Source: Arachis hypogaea
Lineage: Eukaryota; Streptophyta; Magnoliopsida; Fabales; Fabaceae
Assembly (NCBI RefSeq): GCF_003086295.3
Contig: NC_092054.1
Location: 59,497,546-59,561,545 of the forward strand
Direction of reading: 5' to 3'
DNA: 64,000 bases
Shown here: positions 1-11,058 of the stretch, in pieces
Numbering within the stretch: the first letter of the stretch is position 1
Layout: each line of letters begins with the position of its first letter
Program-made: the position numbers and the translations under genes
Notes under the pieces: model-generated
What the model saw: the letters and a program-made list of their open reading frames with translations, nothing else
What the model was told of the DNA's origin: nothing
Databases searched by the model: none

Positions 1-1200
1 ACAGCCACAAAAATAACAATCTATCTGTCCTATTCCTTACTTCCACAATTTCAATTTAGCAAGCAACACTAAAATTATCAACATTCACAATCATCAATTC
101 AATCATAGTAGCGAATCGTTCACAACCAAAATTCGAACTCAATAACAGTATAATTATTAACATATTTGCAATTATCTACTATACTTTTGAGTATTCTTAA
201 ATCGAAAATTCTTAATTTTAAAATAAAATCCCCTACCGTAAATCGACTCAGCCACGCGATTTGGACCAGCAGCGATAACCCATCTGCGGCAATGACAGCA
301 GCATTCATTTCTTATTGCAACGTCAATGACCACAGCACCCGGAGGAAATATTGGATCTAAATTGAATGAAAGACAACAAGAAATAGTGCTGGAAAAATCC
401 AAGGTAAAGCAGAGGCTCAATAAAGTCAGAATGGTAGAATACCGAAGTGAAGCAGATCCAAGGAAAAAGAGCGAACCAGAATAGTTCCAAGTTAGTGCCA
501 CCGGTGGTTCTAGTATTGTTTCTTCGGTGAGGAAAAAGGCAGGACATGGCTAAGCAAGGGAGTTACAGTGACCCCAAACAGCTTCAACAACAAGGACGAT
601 AGTTTGGTTCACCACCATCAGCGACGCACAGCTCAACAGCAGACTCCACCTGCGGCAATGGCGGTAGCAACGGCGACGTCAATGGCTCCGGCGGCTGACC
701 GTAGCAACAGCAGCAGTGCTACCCTCCTTCCCATCATTCTCTCTTCTTCGTCATTATTCCTCTTCTTCTTTGCCCTAATCGGCGTCGACGGCAGCAAGGT
801 GTGGCGGTGACGATGCGAGACAACGCCCCTTCCTCTTCTCCTCGATCGCGCCTTCTCTCTCGATCTTTGCTTCTCTTCTGCTCGATCGCCCCTTCCCTCT
901 CTCTGTTTCTCTCTCTCGACGGCGACGGCGGCCCCTAGCCCTGCCTACGCTGTCCGCTCCCTCCTCTCCCTCTCGCGTTCTTTTGATTCCCCACTCTCCA
1001 TCTCTGATTTCTGGCTGTTTCTTTTCTGATTTCTGATTTCTTCTTTTTCTGCTGTGTCGGATGGTGTGAGGGGTGAGTGAGGAGGGTGTTACCGTGTTTA
1101 TGGTGAGGTTGAGGGAAAGACAAGTAAGGATATACGTGTAAGGGAGTGGTGTATGTAAAACTAAGGGAAGATGTTCACATGTACTGTTGTACTTGAGTGA
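1..1200. other. Unassigned pyrimidine-rich relic segment
   Basis: I see no convincing gene. The stretch is AT-rich to about 540, then becomes rich in CT runs and CG-containing triplets (roughly 790-1010). It looks like the UTR or low-complexity part of an old transposon or dead gene. An 80-codon ORF (568-810) reads as Gln/Ala/Ser-rich low complexity followed by a hydrophobic tail, with no domain I recognise. It could be a remnant first exon, but nothing downstream continues it. Confidence 0.3.
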
Positions 1201-2402
1201 AACATGCTATTCCATTACTTTTAGCCATAGAGATATATATTAAAATATGTAGATGGTGGAGATTTTGATAAATTTTATAGAGTAAACTCCATTTTTCTAA
1301 GTGCATGGAGGAAAAGAGATGCGTTGATTCAGTATCCCATTTTATAAGAGTAAAAAAGACACTTTTGTGCCACTTACTTGGCTAATGAATAATGACTGAT
1401 GAGCCATGCGTTACTTTATTAAATAGAAGTTACAGCTTAGCTAAAATTTTAATGAGTCCTTGACCCAAAATAAAATAGTAGATAAAATAGATAAAATTAT
1501 AAATTGTATTAATACAACTTACCGTAATAATAATCACAAAAAGATATAAGTCTTTTTTTTCTTTTTGATTGCAAAATAGAACTTGTTAATAACTTTATAT
1601 GTCATGCATTTTTAAAAAAAATATTATAGATAAATATTAGAGAATTATTTAAAAAAAAATTCACTAGATTTTTTTAATTTGTTAGGTTGTGGTGAAAAAA
1701 TTTAACAAACTTAGTTTAGATATTTTTAACATTTTATAAGAAGTAAAAAATATCTATAACAACTGAATTTGTTAATATAGAATTTAGGACATATGAAATT
1801 ATATTTTAAAATAAATAATTGTTCATTAATTATATTATAAAATTGAATAAATATGCTATTTGTTTTCAATATTTTTATAATATAGAATTTATTACTTTCA
1901 TATTATTTCAAGAATTTTGTTCAATGTTATTTTTGACTCTTTAAATATATTTTACTTATAACTTTAGAGATTGACAATACTAATAGAGAATTTAATAATG
2001 TATCAATACTAACATAATTTATTGTTTGGACAAGCCAAAACTAGAGTTTATATAAAGTTAGCATCTAAAAATATAATTAAAACAATTTTAAAATATTAGA
2101 GATAAAATTAATATTAGAGATACTTTTAAAGATAAAAAAATATATTTATTATTAAGTTTATTTTCATTTTTTTATATTATGATTGAATATCCTTAAAAAT
2201 CATGCCATCTTTGTAAAGACTAATCATTTATTATAGTATGGTTTTCATTGAAAATAAATATGAGAATATGATAAATATGCCTCTTTAGACACCTACAAAA
2301 TTAGATGGTTTGACAAACTTTGTATTAATACCTTTGCTAATAGGTTTAGCTTAAAATGTGATATAGAATTATAGATAATAAATTTTGGAAGTTATATAAA
2401 TT
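1201..2402. other. AT-rich intergenic sequence, no gene seen
   Basis: Strongly AT-rich DNA with short homopolymer runs and stops in all frames. I see no domain, RNA gene or clear terminal repeat in it. Confidence 0.6.
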
Positions 2403-2785
2403 TTAAAAGGATAAAATATATCTTTTGTCTCTAAAGTTTGGTAAAATTTTTAAAAATACTCTTAAGTTTTATTTTGTTTCAGTTTTGTCTCAAAAGTTTT
2501 TTATTTGCATTAAATATACCTTCGACGGCTAAATTTTCAAAAAATTTAAGACCAATCTAACAATAATGTATGAAAATTATGCTTGATTTGCTTGTGTTGA
2601 GGGTTACTCTTATGAAATTGTTGTTGAATTGACCTTAAATTTTTTGAAAAATTAGTCGTCAGGTGTATATTTGATACAAATTAAAAACTTTTGGACAAAA
2701 TTAAAACAAATGAAACTTAGAAAATTTTTAAAACTTTTGTCAAATTTTAGGAACAAAAAATATACTTTACTTATTTTAAAATAAT
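2403..2785. mobile_element. Fold-back MITE, about 380 bp
   Basis: The two halves are inverted copies of each other. The left arm (from about 2403, containing AAAATATATCTTTTGTCTCT) matches the reverse complement of the right arm ending near 2785, with a short unique centre around 2555-2630. Arms exceed 130 bp with scattered mismatches, so the insertion is old. Long arms with no coding capacity are typical of Mutator-type MITEs of legumes. I could not fix a target-site duplication in the AT-rich flanks. Confidence 0.7.
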
Positions 2786-3274
2786 ATTAATTTTATCATT
2801 TATTACAAAAATACAAATTTATTTTGCTTGTGGTATTTTCATAATTAAGTTCAATGCTTCATAATATAAAAAAAACTTATAATATAATACAAATTTCAAA
2901 TTTCAGTCGCTCATCATTTTCATATAATTATATTAATAAAAAAATTATACTATACATAAGAAAACAAATTAAGTTGTACACTATTCAAAATTCAGTAATT
3001 ATATATCAAATTATACCAACAAAAAAAATTAAAAAACAAAACCAATAAAACTGGTGCAATAATTAATTAAGCAAAAGCTACAAAAAATCAATATTCAACT
3101 GTTCTTTTTTATCTTTAGTTCTTTAACTAAAGGGATATTTTTGTCATTGAGAGATATACTAAAAGACAAAATTATACCCGCTACCTAATCGTACATCGGA
3201 ATTTCATGTTCCATAAAAGTAAGCGAAACATGTGATAATTTTCCAAAACTAAGAAACTTAGTAATAAAAGCAGG
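2786..3274. other. AT-rich intergenic sequence, no gene seen
   Basis: AT-rich spacer between the fold-back MITE and the larger fold-back element. A 64-codon ORF here is Ile/Lys/Asn-rich, as expected from base composition, and is not treated as a gene. Confidence 0.6.
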
Positions 3275-3375
3275 TTGAGTTAAGCCTCAAAGTATTCCTG
3301 AACTTGCACTCAAGCCTTAAAGTGATTCCTAAACTTAATAATTTTTTAAATTCGTTTCCGAAATTGTACTCCGGG

Positions 3376-3883
3376 TAGGGGTGGCAACACTACCCGAACC
3401 CGCGGGTACCCACCCCGCCCCTACCCGCTCGGGGCGGGTAATTACCCGCCCCCGCACCGGGGCGGGTTTTAACGGGGCGGATTCTTCTGCGGGGCGGGGT
3501 GGGGTCGGGTTTAGGTTAAACCCGCCCCGGTATATATAATATATATATATAAATATATATATTTTTAATATATAATATATGTAACATATATAAAATAATT
3601 AGTAAAATGATTAATAATATTATATCATATATACATTTTTACTTTAATTTATGTTATGTATGTAAATGGTGGTTATATAATTTTTAAAATTTTATTTTAT
3701 TTGTTGGATTTAATAATTATAGGGGCGGGTAGGGGCGGGGCGGGTACCCGCAGGGGCGGGTTAGGGTTTAACATTTTACTACCCGCGGGTAGGGCGGGGC
3801 GGGTTTCATGCGGGTTTTATGTCAGGCGGGGCGGGGTCGGGTAGAGCAAAAACCCGCCCCTACCCGCCCCGTTGCCACCCCTA
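3376..3883. mobile_element. hAT-type non-autonomous element, 508 bp
   Basis: It begins TAGGGGTGGCAAC (3376-3388) and ends with the exact reverse complement GTTGCCACCCCTA (3871-3883). It is flanked by an 8 bp target duplication with one mismatch, ACTCCGGG (3368-3375) and ACTCCGAG (3884-3891). An 8 bp duplication and this TIR fit hAT MITEs. The ends are packed with CGGGTACCCGCCCC-type repeats around an AT-rich core. It is inserted in the left arm of the larger fold-back element. Confidence 0.88.
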
Positions 3884-4024
3884 ACTCCGAGATTCATAGT
3901 AGTCCCTGAGACATTTTCTGTTCATCAGAACCTTAAAACGACGTCGTTTTGAACAAAAAAAAAAAGGTGCAGCGTAGACTCCCAACAAAAAAAAACAGAA
4001 AAAAAAAAAGAAAGTGTAGCGTAG

Positions 4025-4197
4025 AACCACCCCCTCCCCTCTCAATCCCCATCTGTTCCATCCATCCCCATCCCCAACCTTCCCCTTCCCCTTCCCCTTT
4101 CCCTTCTCCTTCTCCTTCTCCATCCCCATCCCCATCCCCATCCCCTTTTCCTTCTCCTTCTCCTTCCCCTTCCCCTTCCCCTTCCTCTTCTAATTAA
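4025..4197. repeat. CCCCTT polypyrimidine tract (left arm)
   Basis: Low-complexity CCCCTT/CCATCC repeat on the inner part of the left arm. Its complement lies at 4545-4745, so together they form the inner stem of the fold-back. ORFs across it encode Pro-Ser or Gly-Lys repeats and are artefacts. Confidence 0.85.
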
Positions 4198-4303
4198 ATG
4201 GATCATGCAACTAGCTTCATTCCAAAACATTCAACTCATCTGTCTCAGAAAATCATTTCACAATTTCTTACTATCAACGACCACCACTGCAATCCAAAAA
4301 GAA

Positions 4304-4435
4304 ATGGCAAATTTAATAACAAAATCCCTGAAATCAATAAAATTTCGATCACTACTCTTTCCACTCTCATCATTACTCTCACACTGTCTGCCGCTCAACC
4401 TCCGCCGTGCAGCACCAACAACCACCCGCTTCTGA
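4304..4435 (+). pseudogene. Possible captured N-terminal exon, 43 aa
   Basis: This short ATG ORF lies in the only unique part of the fold-back element, the loop between the arms. The peptide starts MANLITKSLKSIKF, is rich in Ser, Leu, Lys and Arg, lacks acidic residues and ends near RRAAPTTTRF. That composition resembles the presequence end of a mitochondrial or plastid protein. It may be a captured first exon, as in Pack-MULEs. The parent gene is not recognised and no downstream exon is seen. Confidence 0.35.
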
Positions 4436-4544
4436 CTCCTCCTCCTCTTCCATCTTCACCTTCTCATCTAGCGGCGATAACAATAACAACCAGAACATAT
4501 ATGTGAAAGAAAAAGTCACCTATTAGGAAAGCAAAAGAGAAAGT

Positions 4545-4745
4545 GGACGGGAAAGGGAAAGGAGAAGGGGTTGGGGATGGGGGAGGGGAAGGAAAAGGGA
4601 AAGGTTGGGGACAGGGATGGGGATGGAACAGATTGGGAATTGGGAGGGGGTGGTTCTGCGCTAAGGGGAAGGAAAAGGAGAAGGGGAAGGGGAAGGGGAA
4701 GGTGGGGATGGATCAGATTGGGAATTGTGAGGGAGGGGGGAGGGG
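4545..4745. repeat. GGGGAAGG polypurine tract (right arm)
   Basis: Purine-rich complement of the tract at 4025-4197, forming the inner stem of the fold-back element. Confidence 0.85.
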
Positions 4746-5003
4746 GTTTTCTACGCTATACTTTTTTTTTTCTTTTTTCTTTTTTTTTGGTTCAAATTGG
4801 AGGTGTCTACGCTGGGCTTTTTTTTTTATTTTTTTTTTGTTCAAAACGACGTCGTTTTTAAGTTTTGGTGAACGGAAAATGTTTTAGGGACTACTATGAG
4901 TCGCGGAGTGCAATTTCGGAGATGAATTTGAGGAATTATTAAGTTTAGGGATCACTTTGAAGCTCGCGTGCAAGTTCAGAGACTACTTTGAGGCTTAACT
5001 CAA

Positions 5004-5410
5004 ACACGTTAGTATAGTATAAAAATTTTATAAAGTATTTGAAATAAAATTATAATTTAGATATAAACTATAATACCATGAAATTATTTTGGGAACACAT
5101 AAAATTTAATAATATACTAATAAATTTAAATAATTATTTTTAATTTAATTTATAAAATAAACATACTAATCATATTTTATAAAATATAATTTAAATTCAA
5201 AATATCAATTATTCAAATTAAATCAGATAAATTTTTTATTTTTCTATTACCAAAATCTTAATTTTAAATTATATAAATAATTAATTATAATAAAATTATT
5301 CAAAAATATTAATTAATTTAAATTTGAAGTATTTAAAAATTAATTTAATTATTTTTAATAAATTAATTTTTGAAAATAGGGAGCTCAAATTAATGAAATA
5401 GATTATAAGA
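5004..5410. other. AT-rich spacer, nothing recognised
   Basis: Very AT-rich sequence between the fold-back element and the duplicated host segment. No gene, repeat terminus or RNA is recognised. Confidence 0.6.
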
Positions 5411-6170
5411 TTTTTAAAAATACGGGTGTTATACTAATCTTCTTAGTCAATGAAGACTTTTGTCCTCTACAATCTTTTTGTAAAAATAGTTTAATTTTAT
5501 AAATTTTTTATATCATAATTTATAATGTCAGAATAAAATCAACATAATTTTTAAATATTTATATTTCCGTAATGTAATTACAGGTAAAAATACTAGTAAT
5601 TATATACCTTCTTTATATTTTAATATTTAATAAAAAGATTCCTGATATGAAAAAAAAAAATCGTATATGACTTTTAAAAGTTATTTAATTTTAGTTATAT
5701 TTATTTGTTAAATTTTAAATAGTGATGCATTTATTTGACTACATAATAAATATATGTTTTTTTAATAACATTAAATTACGTTTAAAAAATTATATATAAT
5801 ATCAATTTTTTTGAAAATTATCATAAAATTTGTGTATCATTTATTTTTTGATGCAAATTTAACATCACTGGCGAACAGAAAACTTTTATTCAATTTCTGA
5901 ACAAAAAAAAAAATTCTTGTAAGAACAACGTCAAAGGCCTAATTGACAGTCCATTTTAAACAAAACGAGTAATTAAAAATTTGTTCAACACCCGATGTAT
6001 ATTTATATTTTTTTTCCAAATCAGTGACAAATTTAAAATTACATATTTACTTGTTCGAACAAATCATAGGTCACAATTCACACGTAAATCTGACATATTG
6101 ATACACGTGTCACGCACTTCACCTGTCAATATCACAAAAAGTACGAGAGGTGCTACACGCCTCATTTGGA
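5411..6170 (+). repeat. Duplicated host segment, copy 1 part a
   Basis: The sequence from CTTCTTAGTCAATGAAGACT to the MULE left border is repeated at 30115-30862 with moderate divergence. It ends at TCATTTGGA (6162-6170), the left target duplication of the MULE. Copy 1 resumes at 15151. The segment contains ACACGTGTCACGC (about 6101-6115), a G-box-like ACGTG core, and upstream AT-rich sequence. It could be old promoter DNA. Confidence 0.8.
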
Positions 6171-6513
6171 GGCTCATTTTTTTGGTTATGGGGACCACGG
6201 TTGTGTTGTACATGGTTATGGGTTACAAGGGAACTAGACCATTGTGTGGGGCAACTTTTTACTCAGCTGCAGGTTGGAGAACTCAGACCGTGCGAGTTCT
6301 TTGCAACGAAAATAGGGTGATCAAATCAGAGGGTCCGATTTGAAGGGAGGGAAAATTTGAAAATTTAGCAATGCCAAATCGGACCGTCCGTGTTGTGCGT
6401 GTATTTAAATTTTATTAGAAATTCCTATAACAAGTCGTATTGTCCGATTTGAGTATTATAATATCTTTTTGAGTCAGAAGCAAGTAATCGCTGGGTCCGA
6501 GTATATATATATT

Positions 6514-6847
6514 TTTTAAATTTTTTATATCATAATTTATAATGTCAGAATAAAATCAACATAATTTTTAAATATTTATATTTTCGTAATGTAATTATAG
6601 ATAAAAATACTAGTAATTATATACCTTCTTTATATTTTAATATTTAATAAAAAGATTCCTGATATGAAAAAAAAAATCGTATATGACTTTTAAAAGTTAT
6701 TTAATTTTAGTTATATTTATTTGTTAAATTTTAAATAGTGATGCATTTATTTGACTACATAATAAATATATGTTTTTTTAATAACATTAAATTACATTTA
6801 AAAAATTATATATAATATCAACTTTTTTGAAAATTATCATAAAATTT

Positions 6848-6851
<4 letters not shown>
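6514..6851 (+). repeat. Host-derived 338 bp segment copied into the MULE
   Basis: This stretch repeats 5498-5835, which lies just outside the MULE, with about six differences (roughly 98% by eye). It is much less like the other paralogue at 30180-30520. The copy is flanked by TA-rich sequence (GTATATATATA on the left, (TA)n on the right). It is therefore flanking DNA copied into the element, perhaps during gap repair after transposition. Confidence 0.8.

Positions 6852-6917
<66 letters not shown>
6851..6917. repeat. (TA)n microsatellite
   Basis: About 33 uninterrupted TA dinucleotides at the right junction of the copied host segment, immediately upstream of the transposase 5' region. Confidence 0.98.
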
Positions 6918-6919
<2 letters not shown>

Positions 6920-7070
6920 TGTGTGGGCTCGTGAAGAAGATTTCAGATTTGGTTCTTCTTCTTGCTCGACCTCTTCTTCTCCTCTCTTCTACCTGTGTTC
7001 TCCCTTCTGTAAAATGAAGTAAAAAATTTTGGTTTTGAAGTTTCTGTTCTTATTTAGGTGAGTGAGAGAA

Positions 7071-10000
7071 ATGGATGATAGAGTTCTTTTAAAAGTGTAT
7101 TACTTTGGTCAGATTTTGTTACAAACTTCTGAAGGAGTGAAATTTATTTGTGAAAATCCGTTAGATGTTGTTATTCTCTTCACAATCTCATTTGAAGAGC
7201 TCAAAAGTGTGATCTGTGAGAAGATTGATCTTGAGATGTCGAGAAAAGTATCTTGTATTTTATACAGATATCCCATACCGGTGTTTGGTAGATTCATCCA
7301 ATTTGAAACCAAATATGTAACAGACGAAGCGAGTATGCAAGAGATATTTTCAATGTATATTGAAAGTCATACCTGAATCTCGTTCATCGAGTTGTACATT
7401 GAATTCGAACAATCTGAGGCGGACCAGAATATTGTACGAGAAGATTACAATAGTGACAGTGAAGAAGAGTTCGAAAACAATTATGAAGTTGTTGGTCCAG
7501 ACGGAGATGAAGATCAAGGTGATGGCACTGTGGCCCCAAATGTGACAGACGTGGCAAATGTACTCGTGAATGAAGTGCCGTTTGAGGAGCCATCTTTCAT
7601 GCGAGTGTTGGATTTGGATGCCATGCATGTTTCGGAGTTTCCGGAATATATAAGTGTAGGTACGTAATTGGCTATATTTATTAAAAAGATTAGAATTTTC
7701 TAATAATTTATGTGGACGTGAATGTTAGATGACATGTGAATATATACCCAATTAGCAATTTTTTATTGTGTTTATTTAGGTAAGTTTATGATAATAGTTT
7801 TTTTTAATTAGTTATTGGTTTAGTTAAATATAAATTAGTATGTAGTTAATTATTTAGGTAATTATGTGTTTAGGTTTTTATTTTGTTTAGACTGAGATAA
7901 AACCTGTTATAAAGTTTATTTATATCATAACTGATGCAGTGAATATTGATCTACCTTTAAATTTGGTTATTAAATATCTGTGTAATAATTTTTTTGTATG
8001 GTTGTCGTCGTGGCAGAAATTTTTATTATCGCAAATGGTGAATTTGCCGTCGGGATGGAATTCAGTTCTAGGGAAGTTGTTATTAAGGCGATGAAAGAGT
8101 ATAGCATTCAAAGAAGTGTAGACTACCAGGTGTATGAGTCGGAACCGTTGACATTTTATGCGAAGTGTACACAGTATGGGTCTGGGTGTGATTGGCTTAT
8201 CAGGGTTAGCATAATCAACAGGAAGCATTGTTGGGTTATACGGAGGTATAATGGTAGTCACACTTGTACCAGAGCTACCATTTCTCAGGATCATTCGAAG
8301 CTGGATTCAAACACAATTGCAGAAGCAATAAAGTCGTTGGTTGAGGCTGACCCCTCATTAAAGGTAAAATCAGTTATTGCAGAAGTGCAATCGAAGTTCA
8401 ACTATACCGTCAGTTATCGGAAAGTTGGCTAAGAAAAAGGAAGTAGAAAAAATATTTGGAGGTTGGGAAGCATCATACGAAGCGTTGCCTATATGGTTTG
8501 AGGCCATGTGTCATAAGGAGCCATCAGTTGTCGTCCATTTTGAGACTATGCCTGCATATCAAGGCGATGACTTGGTGATTGATTTTCGGGTATTGCATTG
8601 AGTCTTTTGGAGTTATTACACCTGCATTAGAGCATTCAGGCATTGTAAGCCAGTTGTGCAGGTGGATGGGACTCACTTGTACGGAAAGTATAAGGGTTGT
8701 CTGTTAGTGGCAGTTTCACATGATGACAACAACAACATCGTCCCAATTGCATTTGCTATTGTGGAGGGAGAGACTTCTGATGCGTGGAACTTCTTTCTCA
8801 ATAACCTGCGACAACATGTTGTCACTCGGGATGGTGTGTGACTGATATCCGACCGACACGAATCCATCAATGCAGTTGTGGAGCGGAGTAACGGAGCTTG
8901 GTCACCTCCTAGAGCTTTCCACATGTTTTGCATCAGGCATATTGAGTCGAACTTCCTGAGAAAATTCAAGGCACCGTACCTGCAAAAACTTGTCGTTAAT
9001 ATAGGTAACATTGAGTAATTCGAGGTTTGCTATTAATAGCGTTTCATTCATTAAGTGTATGTAATTCCCATTTTTTGTTTGTTTTTTGGTATTCTGCAGG
9101 ATATTCGCAGACGGTGCGCGAGTATGAAGTGCATTACCAGTGTTTACGAGAACGGGGCGAGACTAACACTAGCTGGTTAAACCGAATCCCCCGTGAACAG
9201 TATGCATTGGCATTTGATGGTGGTTATCGATGGGGTCACATGACGATAAACCTAGTCGAATGCATTAATTCCGTGCTGAAGGGTGCACACAACCTCCCAA
9301 TCACTGCACTTGTCAAAGCAACATTCTACAGGCTTAACGAGCTGTTCACCCGAAAAAGAGCCGAGGCGGAGGCTCGGATTAATGCTGGCCTTGTATTTTC
9401 GGAGCTTGTGACCACGAAAATGCATGCAAACCAACTTGCATCAGGAAACATCCAGGATAATTGCTTCGATAGGCAGAATGAGGTATTTGAAGTGCGTGAG
9501 ATGCCTAGTGGACTGGAGTATGCCGTCGACCTCTGTCGGCATCAATGTGACTGTGGCAAGTTTCAGGTGGACCGGATTCCGTGTCGACATATTTTTGCAT
9601 GTTGTGCAAATCAACGACTGGACTGGCAACTATATGTGCATGATGTGTATAAGATGGAGCAAGTTTGACGGGTTTACCGAGCTAGGTTAGGCCACTGGAA
9701 AATCCTTCTACGTGGCCTGCTTACAACGGGCCGTGATTCGTACCCAATCCATTCCTAAGACGCGTGACCAAAGGTCGCCGCAGGATGACCCGCTTCTTGA
9801 ACGAGATGGACACGGGAATGTTGCGTCTTCCATGGCGATGTAGGCAATGTGGTGCTAAGAGATTGAAATACCTCAAATTGTATTGAATAGAAAATTGAAT
9901 CTAACATGAAGAATTCATATATTAAATTGGGAAAATAAATAAACCAACAAGAGAAATAGATAAACTAAAGTGATAGAATAAATAAGAGTAAAAGAGAAAC

Positions 10001-10797
10001 TAATTAAACTAAGATAGAATATGAAATTGAAGATAACTAAACCTAAGAATCCTAAAGCCTTAGAGAGATGAGAGAGCCTCTCTCTCTCTAGAAAACTACA
10101 TCTAAACCTAAAATTATGAATAATGGGAAGTGTCAATGTGTGAATGGATTCCCCCACTCTATAGCCTCTAATCTGTGTTTTTTGGGTCGAAAAATGGGTC
10201 AAAAATAGCCCAGAAATCGCCTCCAACGGTTTCTGATATGTCCAGCACGTCGCTTTGTCACGCGTACGTGTCGTCCACGCATACGCGTGATCCACGCGTG
10301 TGCGTCTCTTAACAGCATGACAACTATGGCAAATTATATATCATTACAAAGCCTCAGATGTTAGCTTTCCAACGCAACTAAAACCGCCTCATTTGGACCT
10401 CTGCAGCTCAAGTTATGGTCGAATTAGTACGAAGAGGTCAGGCTGGACAGCTTAGCAATTCCTTCAGTTTCTTGTATTCCTTCCACTTTTGCATGCTTCC
10501 TTTCCATCCTCTAAGCCATTCCTGCCCTATAAACCTTGAAAATACTTAACACACATATCACGGCATTGAATGGTAAACATAGCAAATTTAAGGCCAAAGA
10601 AGCATGTTTTCAATCATAGCACAAAGTTAGGAAGGAAAATGTAAAACATGCGAATTATATGAATAAGTGTGAGTTTAGTGGATAAAATCCACTCAATTAA
10701 GTACAAAATGTACCACGAAATAGTGGTGCATCAGGGACATAGCCGTAGTAGATGCTGTCGGTCAGCTGGTGCACCTGCCGATCATAATGCTCAGTAG
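7071..10797 (+). pseudogene. MULE transposase (mudrA-type) pseudogene
   Basis: The parent protein would bind and cut MULE ends. Exon 1 (ATG at 7071, chosen over an upstream GTG, to 7659) gives an N-terminal region and an acidic linker. Exon 2 (8017-9004, after intron 7660-8016) has the MuDR DNA-binding domain (GMEFSSREVV) and the MULE transposase core (VDGTHLYGKY, then ISDRHESI). Exon 3 (from 9100) has a SWIM-type CxC...CxH zinc finger (CDCGKF and CRHIFACC) and the start of a CCHC knuckle (CRQCGA, near 9840-9857). The knuckle resumes as HSRSRC at 10738 after an LTR fragment; the stop is at 10795. In-frame stops lie at 7374, 8599, 8839 and 9666, with a frameshift near 8430. The gene is dead. 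Confidence 0.93.
9861..10733 (-). mobile_element. Truncated LTR inserted in the transposase zinc knuckle
   Basis: About 870 bp of LTR-like sequence ends GTGGTGCATCA at 10733 and matches the general order of element B's LTR: AAATACCTCAA block, leader-like block, ACGCGT palindromes (10250-10310), CGGCATTGAATGG block, then a TCA end. The first several hundred bases of a B-like LTR are missing, so the left edge is a deletion junction and no target duplication survives. Orientation is inferred by alignment to B, which is read on the minus strand. Confidence 0.7.
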
Positions 10798-11058
10798 AAT
10801 TATATATTATTATGCTCAGTAGAATTATGTATTAATATGCTATTTGAAACATTGTAACTTATATCAATATACTCTTATGACATATGCAACTTAAGATCAT
10901 GTCCAGTAAATTAACAACATGTGAAACATTGTAACTTCTCCAAGTACTTATTAATCATGCATAGTAAGTTTACATGTCCCAGTTAACAGATACATAGATT
11001 CGTTAAGTAATACATTGAAAAGTTAACTAATACATAGAAAATGTTAACAATACAACAT

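Larger units (their letters stand above)
3275..5003. mobile_element. Large fold-back element with ~450 bp arms
   Basis: The left end (3275, TTGAGTTAAGCCTCAAAGTA) is the reverse complement of the right end (about 4984-5003). The match continues inward on both sides through AAAACGACGTCGTTTT-like sequence (about 3935 and 4845) and into complementary polypyrimidine/polypurine tracts, leaving a unique loop of about 340 bp (4198-4540). The left arm is interrupted by a hAT-type MITE. Without that insert the element is about 1.2 kb. No transposase is present. It may be a Mutator-type fold-back element. Target duplications are not clear. Confidence 0.75.

Noticed and set aside
3949..4230. Long Pro/Ser and Gly/Arg ORFs on both strands
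   Set aside because: They are translations of the CCCCTT repeat in the fold-back arm and have no domain.
5981..6343. 120-codon ORF across the MULE left border
   Set aside because: It crosses from host segment into the element and shows no domain, so it is a chance frame.
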